The notes below the pieces were generated by a model. That model was given only the letters and a program-made list of their open reading frames with translations. It was not told the origin of the DNA and searched no databases. From Cytobacillus firmus (GTDB lineage Bacteria; Bacillota; Bacilli; Bacillales; Cytobacillaceae): a stretch of DNA of 64,000 nt. Below, piece after piece: positions 10,656 through 18,857 of this stretch (positions are counted from its first letter, which is position 1; each line of letters opens with the position of its first letter). The position numbers and the translations under genes were made by a program. Location: assembly GCF_023715565.1 (NCBI RefSeq), contig NZ_JAMBOJ010000003.1, forward strand, positions 1 to 64,000, read 5' to 3'.

Positions 10656-11021
10656 CTAGGCATCCTCTTGTTCCTTCCTTAGTGCACCTTTCAAATCATC
10701 CCTGACACTTGTACTGCTCATCTCCACACTGGAGCGATAAGCAGCACGGCAAATTACATGAGCAGAAATGGGTGCAGTAAGGAATACAAAAAATATTCCA
10801 AGCAGTAATCGAATACTGAAAAAATTGTCTGCAAACAGGAAGAACAGGAACGCTCCAAACAAAGTAAACAATACACCCAAAGTGGAACTTTTTGATGCAG
10901 CATGGGACCGGGTATACACATCCGGAAGCCTAATAATGCCGATTGCACTTAGAAAACTGAAAATGGTGCCTGTCAGTATTAGAATTGCAGCCACCATTTC
11001 ACTTGAGACGTTTGCGTTCAA
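10656..11021 (-). CDS. mrpG: Mrp Na+/H+ antiporter subunit G
   Basis: MrpG (MnhG/PhaG) is the last subunit of the multi-component Mrp antiporter, which exchanges cytoplasmic Na+ for external H+. It has three transmembrane segments and the signature IGIIRLPDVYTRSHAASKSS followed by TLGVL. The start is ambiguous. TTG 11021 lies eight bases after AAAGGGG and overlaps mrpF by 23 bp; ATG 10997 lies directly after the mrpF stop but has a weak site. Both give a family-like length (121 or 113 residues). Confidence 0.88.
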   Translation of the reverse strand: MNANVSSEMVAAILILTGTIFSFLSAIGIIRLPDVYTRSHAASKSSTLGVLFTLFGAFLFFLFADNFFSIRLLLGIFFVFLTAPISAHVICRAAYRSSVEMSSTSVRDDLKGALRKEQEDA

Positions 11022-11283
11022 TGACAACACCCCTTTCCATAAAGCGCGCAAAGGCAATAGTTCCTATAAAGGAAAGAATGCCAATTAATAAAATGACTTC
11101 CATGAAGGCATGCGTATTTAGTAACACCGAGAAAATGGCTACCGCTGAAATTAAATTAATACCCAAAAGATCCAATGCCTGTACCCTGTCAGGTGTCGTA
11201 GGCCCTATAACCAGCCGAAAAATTGTTGCCATCATTGAAAGCGCGAGAAATCCTAATGAGAGCATTAAAATAATTTCTATCAT
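10999..11283 (-). CDS. mrpF: Mrp Na+/H+ antiporter subunit F
   Basis: This 94-residue protein has three transmembrane helices. The conserved core FRLVIGPTTPDRVQALDLLG after the first helix is diagnostic for MrpF/MnhF. In B. subtilis MrpF has also been linked to cholate and Na+ efflux. Its ATG overlaps the mrpE stop (ATGA), and its own 3' end overlaps mrpG. Confidence 0.93.
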   Translation of the reverse strand: MIEIILMLSLGFLALSMMATIFRLVIGPTTPDRVQALDLLGINLISAVAIFSVLLNTHAFMEVILLIGILSFIGTIAFARFMERGVVIERKRLK

Positions 11284-11765
11284 TTGCGGGTCACCTTCTT
11301 TATCGCCTTTTCAAACCGATCTTTTGATACTATGACAGATTCACTTGATTCCGGAATATCCATGGCATGAATATAAAACACTTTATTATCATGGGAGATT
11401 TCCACAACTACAGAACCGGGAGTCAGTGAAAGAAGCAGAGCAAGCAATGTTACTTCAAGCTCTCCTTCAAGCTCCGTATCAATTGTGAAAATCCCTGGTG
11501 TAATATTAATCCTTGGCCTTATTACCTGCCGGATTACAAGTATGCTTGAAGTAAACAGTTCCCAGATGAACACAAAAAACAATTTCAGGATGGCAACAAG
11601 AGATCTCAAATATAACGGAGCTTTGAAGAATTTCTCTAAAACGATCAAAACAATTATCCCCACCAGATAACCGCTGAAAAAGGATAATACGCTCCAGTCA
11701 TCTTGAAGAAACATCCATAAAAAAGCTATAAATAGATTAATTAATACTTGAATGGGCAAATTCAT
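11280..11765 (-). CDS. mrpE: Mrp Na+/H+ antiporter subunit E
   Basis: MrpE is an assembly subunit of the antiporter complex. The 161-residue protein starts with two membrane segments (VLINLFIAFLWMFLQDDWSV, then FFSGYLVGIIVLIVLEKFF). It ends with a cytoplasmic domain containing the family pattern SLTPGSVVVEISHDNKVFYI and HAMDIP. An AAAGGGGTT site precedes the ATG. The gene sits 36 bp after mrpD and overlaps mrpF. Confidence 0.93.
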   Translation of the reverse strand: MNLPIQVLINLFIAFLWMFLQDDWSVLSFFSGYLVGIIVLIVLEKFFKAPLYLRSLVAILKLFFVFIWELFTSSILVIRQVIRPRINITPGIFTIDTELEGELEVTLLALLLSLTPGSVVVEISHDNKVFYIHAMDIPESSESVIVSKDRFEKAIKKVTRK

Positions 11766-11801
11766 AACCCCTTTCGAAGAAAAATCTGTTCATTCCCGGC
11801 A

Positions 11802-13295
11802 CTAAGGTGCTGTCCGTCCTTCAAAGACAGCATGAATATAAAGCTCTGGATTCATTAAGGTTTTAACTGCCAGATCCGTATATACTGAGATTCCTTCAGC
11901 ACCCAGGCCCAGCAGTATGGTCAGCAGGCTGAGACAGGCTATCGGAACCATTACCCCTTTCGTTGTACCTGACTCCATCTCTTCACTTAAATACGTTTCT
12001 CCCCAGAAACAATTCATGAAAATTTTAATGACAGAGTATAGGGCCATCAGACTGGTCATCAGACCTATCCCGCCCAGCCAGTAATAACCGGCTTCAAAAG
12101 TCCCATGTGTTATAAATACCTTGCCAAGGAAACCGCTTAAGGGAGGAATTCCTGCGAGGGACAAAGCAGCAATAAAAAACATCCATCCAAGATATGGATG
12201 ATTACGGATAAGGCCGCTCATATCTTTTAATTTCCCAGTGCCTGTAAGACTGATTATTGTTCCGCCTAATAAGAAAATTAGCGCCTTAACAATAATGTCA
12301 TGGATTATATAGTAGACAGAACCTGTTATACCTTCGATTGAAAAAGAGGCCAAACCAGCAATAATGAAACCAACGCCTATAATCACGTTATAAGCAAGTA
12401 TGTTCTTAATATCCCAATGGGCAACAGCTCCAATCGCACCCATAATCATAGTTGCCGCTCCCAAAATGCCGATTAAGAGATGTGTAACTTGCGGCTCGTG
12501 GTAGAAAACCAGGGTAAATAAACGAAAAATCGCATATATGCCAACCTTTGTTAATAACGCAGCAAAAACCGCAGCCACAGCAGTTGGCGGTGCACTATAT
12601 GAGCCTGGGAGCCAAAAGAATAGAAAGAGGGCAGCTTTCAGGCTGAATATGACCAGCAATAAAATAGATACTATGGTCAATAGCCCGCTCTGGCCCGTTT
12701 CTGCAACCCTCAATGAAAGGTGGGCAAAATTTAAGGTTCCTGTAATCGCATAAATATAGGCGATTGCTACGAGGAAAAGAAATGACGAAACAATATTGGT
12801 AAGTACATATTTAATGGACTCCCGAAGCTGCACCTTAGTGCCTCCCAATGAAATCAATACATAGGAAGAAATGAGCATAACTTCAAAACAGACAAACAGA
12901 TTAAATAAGTCCCCGGTAATAAAAGAGCCATTTACTCCCGTAATCAGGAATAAAAATAAAGGATAGAAATAATGGCTCTCCCTTTCTTGCCCTATTGATC
13001 TGAAGGCGTAAAGCAAGCAGCAGAGAGATACAATACTTGTTATTAAAAGCAGCATGGAGGAAAACATATCAGCGACCATGCTTACCCCGAACGGGGGCTC
13101 CCAGCCGCCTAAATTCAGGGTCTGAATCCCATCGATTTTATTTTCGCCCATTAACAAGGCTGCAATGATCCCTGATGCAGATAATGCTGTGAGGCTTAAG
13201 ATTTTATGAAGTTTTATATTCTTCCTAAAAATCACCATGACCATTCCTGTAATCAGAGGAATGATTATGGGCAAAATAATTAAATTATTCATCAT
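11802..13295 (-). CDS. mrpD: Mrp Na+/H+ antiporter subunit D
   Basis: MrpD is a 14-helix subunit homologous to the NuoL/M/N proton-pumping subunits of complex I. Conserved features are NGSFITGDLFNLFVCFEVML (near 125-144), the proton-channel segment FFWLPGSYSAPPTAVAAVFA with its following lysine (ALLTKVGIYA), and the HWDIKNILAYNVI loop. The 497-residue length is normal. The start overlaps the mrpC stop by 11 bp, and AGAGGTAATC precedes the ATG. Confidence 0.96.
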   Translation of the reverse strand: MMNNLIILPIIIPLITGMVMVIFRKNIKLHKILSLTALSASGIIAALLMGENKIDGIQTLNLGGWEPPFGVSMVADMFSSMLLLITSIVSLCCLLYAFRSIGQERESHYFYPLFLFLITGVNGSFITGDLFNLFVCFEVMLISSYVLISLGGTKVQLRESIKYVLTNIVSSFLFLVAIAYIYAITGTLNFAHLSLRVAETGQSGLLTIVSILLLVIFSLKAALFLFFWLPGSYSAPPTAVAAVFAALLTKVGIYAIFRLFTLVFYHEPQVTHLLIGILGAATMIMGAIGAVAHWDIKNILAYNVIIGVGFIIAGLASFSIEGITGSVYYIIHDIIVKALIFLLGGTIISLTGTGKLKDMSGLIRNHPYLGWMFFIAALSLAGIPPLSGFLGKVFITHGTFEAGYYWLGGIGLMTSLMALYSVIKIFMNCFWGETYLSEEMESGTTKGVMVPIACLSLLTILLGLGAEGISVYTDLAVKTLMNPELYIHAVFEGRTAP

Positions 13296-13623
13296 GATTA
13301 CCTCTCATTTGATCCGTATCGTCTGTGCCCAGCACTTTATATGCACGATAGCTCAACACTAAGAAAAGGGCTGTTGTTGCAAAATTAATAACAATCGCTG
13401 TTAATATAAGTGCCTGAGGCAGCGCATCGGTAAATGGAAGGTCCTGCAGCCCCAATAATGGAGGACCTCCCGTTTTCAACCCGCCCATCGTGAGAATAAG
13501 CAAATGAACACCATGACTGATAATGGATGTTCCCAGGATGATTCTAAGTAAACTCTTGGTTAAGATTAAATAGGTTCCTATAGCAAAAAACAGACCGACA
13601 AGCAGTGACATTAAAGTTTCCAT
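13285..13623 (-). CDS. mrpC: Mrp Na+/H+ antiporter subunit C
   Basis: MrpC is homologous to the complex I subunit NuoK. It has three transmembrane helices in 112 residues. The segment ILGTSIISHGVHLLILTMGG followed by the DALPQALILTAIVINFATTA pattern identifies it. It is two bases downstream of mrpB and overlaps mrpD. Confidence 0.94.
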   Translation of the reverse strand: METLMSLLVGLFFAIGTYLILTKSLLRIILGTSIISHGVHLLILTMGGLKTGGPPLLGLQDLPFTDALPQALILTAIVINFATTALFLVLSYRAYKVLGTDDTDQMRGNHDE

Positions 13624-13625
13624 TC

Positions 13626-14051
13626 TTAGTGATCATCACCTATACTCAGAATTATGGACATCGATGTCCCAATAACTGCCATCGCAACCCCAATATCGAA
13701 GAGCACTGCGGTAGCCAATTCAGTTTTCCCGAAAACCGGAATGTCGAAATAATTAAATGCCTGTGTTAGAAAAGGCGCCCCAAAAACAATGCCCCCTACT
13801 CCTGTAAATACAGCAATTAATACGCCAATTGCTGTGAGCACTTTAAAATCAACGGGAATGTTTTGGCGGACTGTTTCAATATCAAAAGCCAGAAACAGAA
13901 GCGTCAGAGCAGCTGAAAACCCTAAACCTCCGATGAATCCTCCGCCAGGGTTATGGTGTCCTGAGAAGAATAGGTTAATCGAAAAGGTAAAAATGATAAC
14001 TACTGCAACCTTTATAACAGCATGCAAAATGATATCATTTGGTTCTTTCAC
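13626..14051 (-). CDS. mrpB: Mrp Na+/H+ antiporter subunit B
   Basis: MrpB is a four-helix subunit that resembles the C-terminal extension found in some MrpA proteins. The signature FFSGHHNPGGGFIGGLGFSA (near 28-47) and the following AFDIETVRQNIPVDFK loop are clear. It is 141 residues long and overlaps the mrpA 3' end by 17 bp. Confidence 0.94.
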   Translation of the reverse strand: MKEPNDIILHAVIKVAVVIIFTFSINLFFSGHHNPGGGFIGGLGFSAALTLLFLAFDIETVRQNIPVDFKVLTAIGVLIAVFTGVGGIVFGAPFLTQAFNYFDIPVFGKTELATAVLFDIGVAMAVIGTSMSIILSIGDDH

Positions 14052-16452
14052 TTCTATCCCTCCCCGATATTCTCAGTTTTACAAGTGTGTACACCCCTAA
14101 GGAAGCTATGCCAAGAACAAATATTTCAAGCATTGTATCTATTCCCCGGAAGTCTACAAGGATTGCATTAACGATGTTTCTTGCCCCTGCAAGTTCATAT
14201 GAATTTTCATAATAATAGGCGATAGGCTCGAATAACCTCGTTCCATTAGCTGATAGTGCAAGAATCGCCACTATAGCCCCAACGCCAAGAGAAATCACTA
14301 AATTAGTCATTCTGAATTTCACTCTGACTGCTTCCCTCCGTATTTCGGGCAGATGGTAAAAACATAAAAGGAAAAGGGCAGTTGTTACTGTCTCAACCAC
14401 CAGCTGCGTTAAAGCTAAATCCGGTGCGCGGAAAATGACAAAGAAAAGTGAAACAAGGTATCCAAGAGCTCCTACTGCTACTATAGCGGTCAGCCTTGAT
14501 TTGGAAAATAGAACGGTTAAGGCTGCTGTTATCATACTAATGATCAGCACACCTTCATATATGCTGACTGGTGCATTATTACCGGCATCAAAGGCTGCTC
14601 CATCCAGGAACAACATAGAACCGCCAATAATAATAATCAGAAAAGTGAAGACATAAACAAAATAGTCACGTATAAAGCCTGTCATATAACTCTTTGTTAA
14701 AGTAAGGGACATATCTTCTATTTTTCCGAGCCCTTGATTATAGAAGTTATTGAAGGTCATGCTATACGGATAGATTGAATAAATGCCAATCCACTTTTTT
14801 AGATATAGATATAGAAAGGTCCCTGCTCCGACGACCCCTAAAGTCATAAATAATTCTGTATTCCAGCCATGCCAGGCACTGATCTTGATCTCAATTTCCC
14901 CTGGCTGAGAATAGGCAGGCAAAACGGCGCCCATTGCGGGCTTAAGAATGTATTGAGAAAGCACATTAGGAAAAAAGAAAATAATAATAACCAGGGAAGA
15001 TAAAATAACTGGAGGCACTAACATTCCAACTGGTGCTTCGTGGGCTGCCTTTTCCAGTTTTTTCGGCTTATATTTCCCGGTAAAGGTCTTAAAGATCAGG
15101 ATCATACAATAGATAAAAGTAAACACACTTGCTGCCCAAGCGATAACAGGGATAATAACACCTAAGGATTCCATGCTGAATATAGACATATCAGACGCAT
15201 TCAATACAGCGGTAAAGAACATTTCTTTACTTAGAAATCCATTAAATGGAGGAAGGCCTGCCATTGAAAACCCGCCAATTATAGCCAGTGTAAAAGAAAT
15301 AGGCATCAGGTGCATCAAACCGCCCAGCCTTCTAATATCCCTTGTTCCGGTTTCATGGTCAATTATTCCCACAACCATGAACAAACTTCCCTTAAACGTA
15401 GAGTGATTGATTAAATGAAAGATTGCAGCAAGCACGGCTGCTGCATACATTGACGCTTCATCACCTGTACCGTAATACAGGGACGCCGATCCCATGCCAA
15501 GCAGACTCATGATCAGCCCGAGCTGGCTGATGGTTGAGTAGGCTAATAAAGCCTTTAAGTCTGTTTGTTTTACCGCGGTAAGAGAACCATACAGCAATGT
15601 TATAAGTCCGGCACTGGTTACAAGCCAAAACCACTCCGGGGTACCTCCAAAAATTGGCGTCATACGCGCCACTAAGTATATTCCCGCCTTAACCATTGTT
15701 GCTGAGTGCAGATAAGCACTAATTGGCGTTGGAGCTTCCATTGCATCCGGAAGCCAAATGCTGAATGGGAATTGTGCTGATTTTGTGAACGCCCCAAGAA
15801 GAAGAAGAATCATTGCAGGCAAAAATAAGGAATGCTCATATATAGAGTCAGTCTGATTGATCATTTCACGAATGCTGTATGTTTCTGTCATCATTGACAG
15901 CATGATAAATCCGGCAAGCATGGCCAGTCCGCCAAAAATCGTTATATTCATTGATTTTTGTGCCCCATACCGCGACCTTTCCCTTTGATACCAATAAGCA
16001 ATCAATAAGAAAGATGAAATGCTTGTCAATTCCCAAAAAACATATAAAACAAGAATGTTATCAGAGAAAACCAAGCCAAGCATGGCTCCCATAAATAACA
16101 GTAAATAAACATAAAAATTATGCAGCGATTCTTTCAGCTTTGACATGTAATAAATGGAATACAGCACCACCAATGCGCCGATTCCTGTAATAACCAAGCC
16201 AAAAACTAAGCTTAATCCATCAATATATGTTGTATAATTTATTCCATAACTTGGTATCCAGGGTACCGAAATAAGAATCGTTTCACCAGTTGAAATAATT
16301 GGAATATACATTAGTAAATACAGAAAAATGACTGAAGGCACACTAAGCACAAACCAGCCGGTATGTATGCGGGGTGCAAACACTCTATAAATAAACGGAA
16401 CAATTATTGCAAATAAAAATGGAATTAAAATCATTATGTGAAGCCAAGACAA
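14035..16452 (-). CDS. mrpA: Mrp Na+/H+ antiporter subunit A
   Basis: MrpA is the largest subunit and is homologous to NuoL. The N-terminal two thirds contain the antiporter/proton channel region with FWELTSISSFLLIAYWYQRE, the segment FPFSIWLPDAMEAPTPISAY (near 225-244) and a lysine in AYLHSATMVKAGIYLVAR. The C-terminal part carries the MrpA-specific membrane domain with APDLALTQLVVETVTTALF. At 805 residues it is complete. The start is TTG at 16452, with GGGAGGGG about five bases upstream. It heads the mrpABCDEFG operon. Confidence 0.95.
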   Translation of the reverse strand: MSWLHIMILIPFLFAIIVPFIYRVFAPRIHTGWFVLSVPSVIFLYLLMYIPIISTGETILISVPWIPSYGINYTTYIDGLSLVFGLVITGIGALVVLYSIYYMSKLKESLHNFYVYLLLFMGAMLGLVFSDNILVLYVFWELTSISSFLLIAYWYQRERSRYGAQKSMNITIFGGLAMLAGFIMLSMMTETYSIREMINQTDSIYEHSLFLPAMILLLLGAFTKSAQFPFSIWLPDAMEAPTPISAYLHSATMVKAGIYLVARMTPIFGGTPEWFWLVTSAGLITLLYGSLTAVKQTDLKALLAYSTISQLGLIMSLLGMGSASLYYGTGDEASMYAAAVLAAIFHLINHSTFKGSLFMVVGIIDHETGTRDIRRLGGLMHLMPISFTLAIIGGFSMAGLPPFNGFLSKEMFFTAVLNASDMSIFSMESLGVIIPVIAWAASVFTFIYCMILIFKTFTGKYKPKKLEKAAHEAPVGMLVPPVILSSLVIIIFFFPNVLSQYILKPAMGAVLPAYSQPGEIEIKISAWHGWNTELFMTLGVVGAGTFLYLYLKKWIGIYSIYPYSMTFNNFYNQGLGKIEDMSLTLTKSYMTGFIRDYFVYVFTFLIIIIGGSMLFLDGAAFDAGNNAPVSIYEGVLIISMITAALTVLFSKSRLTAIVAVGALGYLVSLFFVIFRAPDLALTQLVVETVTTALFLLCFYHLPEIRREAVRVKFRMTNLVISLGVGAIVAILALSANGTRLFEPIAYYYENSYELAGARNIVNAILVDFRGIDTMLEIFVLGIASLGVYTLVKLRISGRDRSERTK

Positions 16453-16591
16453 ATATGTCCCCTCCCTTTTTAAGTTTTCCAGGTCACTTTACTGCTCTAA
16501 AATTTCAGGGTGTTTTAATTGGTCTTTTAGAGTATGCTCCCTTAATCATAAAACCATTACCGCAAAACTTGATTAAATTTCTTGAATGACA

Positions 16592-16620
16592 TTGACTGTT
16601 CAGGTTGCATAAGCTATAGT
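16592..16620 (+). promoter_or_regulatory. Sigma-A promoter for the USP-like gene
   Basis: TTGACT (16592-16597), a 17-bp spacer and TATAGT (16615-16620) lie about 60 bp upstream of the GTG start at 16681. The region is shared with the divergent mrp operon, whose own promoter I could not place with confidence. Confidence 0.65.
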
Positions 16621-16680
16621 CATACATAGTTTAAATTAAGAACAATTCTATTTACCACATCTATTCGAGGTGAGTTTACA

Positions 16681-17364
16681 GTGAAGAAACTAAATGGACG
16701 AATGGACGAAAGCATTCTTGTCTGCGTTTATTACGGCCCAAATGGTGAAAAGTTAATTCGCCGCGGATGCCAAATAGCAAGCATGCTTGATTGTCCTTTA
16801 TATATTTTGACTATTGATCCAAAACCATTTGATGAAATGGATGCGGAGAAATCACATTACATTACAAGGTGGAAACAATTAGCCGATCACTTTAGTGCTG
16901 ATGCCTTCATTCTGAAGGATAATGATAAGCGGCCAGTATCCAAAGTAATCACCGAAGTGGCAAGAGAAAAAGGCATTACACAAATTATTCTTGGCCAAAC
17001 AGCTCAAAGCCGCTGGGAACAAATTGCAAAGGGGTCCATCATCAATACACTTCTCCGTGAAGTTCCATTTGTGGATCTTCATATTATTTCTGTGTCCCGC
17101 TACTTGAAAGATCAGGAGGGGCAATTTGAAAAAGGCGTCCGTGCATACCTCGTTAAGGATGGAAGCAACTATCGTGTGACTTTCAAACATACGAAGGATA
17201 CTGAGTATGAAGGAATCTTCTTTAAAGATCAGGGTACTGACTTTAATAATGGGGTTTTTAAATTTATGAAAGACCAGGAGACACTTCAAGTTATCGTAAC
17301 TGAAGACATTATATCTGACTTAACTAATGTTGATTTAGATGATTCCTTGAATGATGATGAATAA
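16681..17364 (+). CDS. Universal-stress-protein-like, possibly KdpD-type USP domain
   Basis: A soluble 227-residue protein. Residues 9-145 look like a UspA-type alpha/beta domain: SILVCVYYGPNGEKLIRRG, then a GITQIILGQTAQSRWEQIAK segment. The GxxxxxRW pattern there resembles the USP domain of the KdpD potassium sensor rather than classical UspA. The remaining 80 residues are acidic and unassigned. The GTG start has GAGGTGA six bases upstream. It faces the mrp operon across a 228-bp intergenic region, so a role in Na+/K+ or envelope stress is possible, but this is inferred from position only. Confidence 0.7.
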   Translation: MKKLNGRMDESILVCVYYGPNGEKLIRRGCQIASMLDCPLYILTIDPKPFDEMDAEKSHYITRWKQLADHFSADAFILKDNDKRPVSKVITEVAREKGITQIILGQTAQSRWEQIAKGSIINTLLREVPFVDLHIISVSRYLKDQEGQFEKGVRAYLVKDGSNYRVTFKHTKDTEYEGIFFKDQGTDFNNGVFKFMKDQETLQVIVTEDIISDLTNVDLDDSLNDDE

Positions 17365-17370
17365 TAATTA

Positions 17371-17408
17371 CTTCCTCCTCTGCTGAAATGCGGAGGGGTT
17401 TTTTTTTT
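17371..17408 (+). terminator. Terminator after the USP-like gene
   Basis: CCTCTGC pairs with GCGGAGG (one G-T pair) around a short loop, and a run of ten T residues follows. It is a standard Rho-independent terminator. Confidence 0.88.
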
Positions 17409-17422
17409 GCTTTCAAATCAGA

Positions 17423-18007
17423 CTACAGATTAACATCCACCTTGATTAATTGCTTTTGACCTCTCTCAATTCCTAAATAACGCAATGTTTCTGCTGATGA
17501 ATGGTGATTATATATGGACATAATGATTGATATGGCAATCCCTTTTCTGTAAGCATGGTAACCAAAGGTTTTACGGAGTGTGTGTGTACCGATTTTCCCC
17601 TCTATTCCCGCTTCCTTTGCAGCACTGTTTATGATCCGGTAAGCCTGCTGGCGGGTTATTGGCTGATTATTCTTTTTGGATTTAAAAAGAAAATCGCACT
17701 CAGTAAAATCATGCTGGGAAAAATATTTTCTTAATTCTTTTTTCACACTGTTATTTAAAAAATACGCTTTCTGTTGATTGTTATTTTTAGATACAGCATC
17801 AATGGTTAAATCATCAATATAAATAAATTCCTTTATTTCTTTCCCATCTGAAACATCACTGATTTTTAAAGAAAGCAGATCACTGACTCTAATGCCTGTA
17901 TTTATACCTAATACAAACAGCAACAGATCCCGCTGCGATTGCCTCTTTAAAATCTCTTTGATTTTATTTATGCTTTTGATGTCCTTGATAGGATCAACAT
18001 ATTCCAC
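17423..18007 (-). CDS. Small tyrosine recombinase, catalytic domain only
   Basis: This 194-residue protein is a phage-integrase-family recombinase. The catalytic residues are visible: Arg in GINTGIRVSDLLSL (near 40), the HTLRKTFGYHAY box (H-x-x-R, near 142), the second His in SIYNHHSSAETL and the Tyr nucleophile in TLRYLGIERG (near 176). It lacks the N-terminal SAM-like core-binding domain of XerC/D, so it is a minimal form. The GTG start follows AGGAGGG by six bases. No attachment site or cargo is obvious around it. Its promoter lies inside a 12-bp inverted repeat. The gene is not present at this place in B. subtilis. Confidence 0.82.
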   Translation of the reverse strand: MEYVDPIKDIKSINKIKEILKRQSQRDLLLFVLGINTGIRVSDLLSLKISDVSDGKEIKEFIYIDDLTIDAVSKNNNQQKAYFLNNSVKKELRKYFSQHDFTECDFLFKSKKNNQPITRQQAYRIINSAAKEAGIEGKIGTHTLRKTFGYHAYRKGIAISIIMSIYNHHSSAETLRYLGIERGQKQLIKVDVNL

Positions 18008-18025
18008 TAGATTCCCTCCTGCATC

Positions 18026-18068
18026 TAATGTTACTTAATTATATGCTAACAGAAACTAAGTAACATTA
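18026..18068 (-). promoter_or_regulatory. 12-bp inverted repeat around the recombinase promoter
   Basis: TAATGTTACTTA (18026-18037) and TAAGTAACATTA (18057-18068) are perfect inverted repeats with 19 bp between them. A TATAAT -10 box for the recombinase gene lies just inside the left arm, on the reverse strand at 18038-18043, and the matching -35 region falls in the right arm. This layout suits an operator for autoregulation or a recombination site. Confidence 0.6.
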
Positions 18069-18098
18069 CAAACAAAACATATTCCTTTGTTGACAACA

Positions 18099-18135
18099 GA
18101 AACATGCAAGAGAAGTATGTTCCCTTGCATGTTTC
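18099..18135 (-). terminator. Probable terminator of bofC
   Basis: GAAACATGCAAG and CTTGCATGTTTC form a perfect 12-bp stem around a 13-nt loop, ten bases downstream of the bofC stop. The T tract after it is poor (TGTTGT), so termination may be partial. Confidence 0.6.
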
Positions 18136-18144
18136 ACTGCTATT

Positions 18145-18693
18145 TCAATTCGCCTGCTTTTCACCGGCAGTATAGCTTTTAAAGGTTTCCAGGACTTCCA
18201 CATATCGATCTTTCGAAATAATAGGTATGCCTTTTTTTAATTCTTCACATTTTGTGCCTTCTAATTTTCCTAAATCAATTTGAAAGAATGAATGAATAAT
18301 ATTAGTTTTTTCCGGCTTCCCATTGAAAATAGTAAGGGTCCCATCCTCTGTTATACCGAAGTACCCATTTGCTTTTAGTAGAGGTGATATATCATCCACT
18401 TCTCTTCGGAATACTATATAATCTATATCCATATCAACAAGCTGCCATTGATCATACTTAGCCCAGAAATCTTCAAGGGTCCATATGGTTTCCTCTATCG
18501 TTTCCTGGCTCACTTCCCCATCCAGATATTCCCTTTCCAAAATGACCTCTAACTTAAGCGGACTTTCAATTTGTTCCTCTGCTGCCTTAGCATATAAAGA
18601 AGTTCCGTTAAATAAAAAATTGAATGCGTCCATCTGGAAAAAGAGATAAAAGGAAGCAGCTCCTACTGCCAGCAAGCCCCATATGGTTCTCAT
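18145..18693 (-). CDS. bofC: BofC, regulator of forespore signalling
   Basis: BofC is exported from the forespore into the intermembrane space. It delays activation of the SpoIVB protease and thereby the sigma-K checkpoint. The 182-residue protein begins with a membrane/signal segment (GLLAVGAASFYLFFQM). Two small domains follow, with family patterns PLKLEVILEREYLDGEVSQE and LLKANGYFGITEDGTLTIFN. GAGGTGA precedes the ATG. In B. subtilis bofC lies close to ruvA; here the mrp operon, the USP-like gene and a recombinase have come between them. Confidence 0.88.
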   Translation of the reverse strand: MRTIWGLLAVGAASFYLFFQMDAFNFLFNGTSLYAKAAEEQIESPLKLEVILEREYLDGEVSQETIEETIWTLEDFWAKYDQWQLVDMDIDYIVFRREVDDISPLLKANGYFGITEDGTLTIFNGKPEKTNIIHSFFQIDLGKLEGTKCEELKKGIPIISKDRYVEVLETFKSYTAGEKQAN

Positions 18694-18811
18694 GATCGAT
18701 CACCTCGATTAAATAGTAACTTCTTCACTATCTGCCTGAGCCTGTTTTTCCCAGATCTTTATGATTAGTGTGGCCAAAATTTTCATGTTTATCCTGAAAT
18801 AATTTTATATG

Positions 18812-18845
18812 TAAAAAGGGGCAAAGCTCAGTTGCTTTTACCCCT
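18812..18845 (-). terminator. Terminator of the coxA-like gene
   Basis: On the reverse strand GGGGTAAAAGC pairs with GCTTTGCCCC around a short loop, followed by five T residues, directly after the lipoprotein gene. Confidence 0.75.
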
Positions 18846-18857
18846 AATTCTGATACG

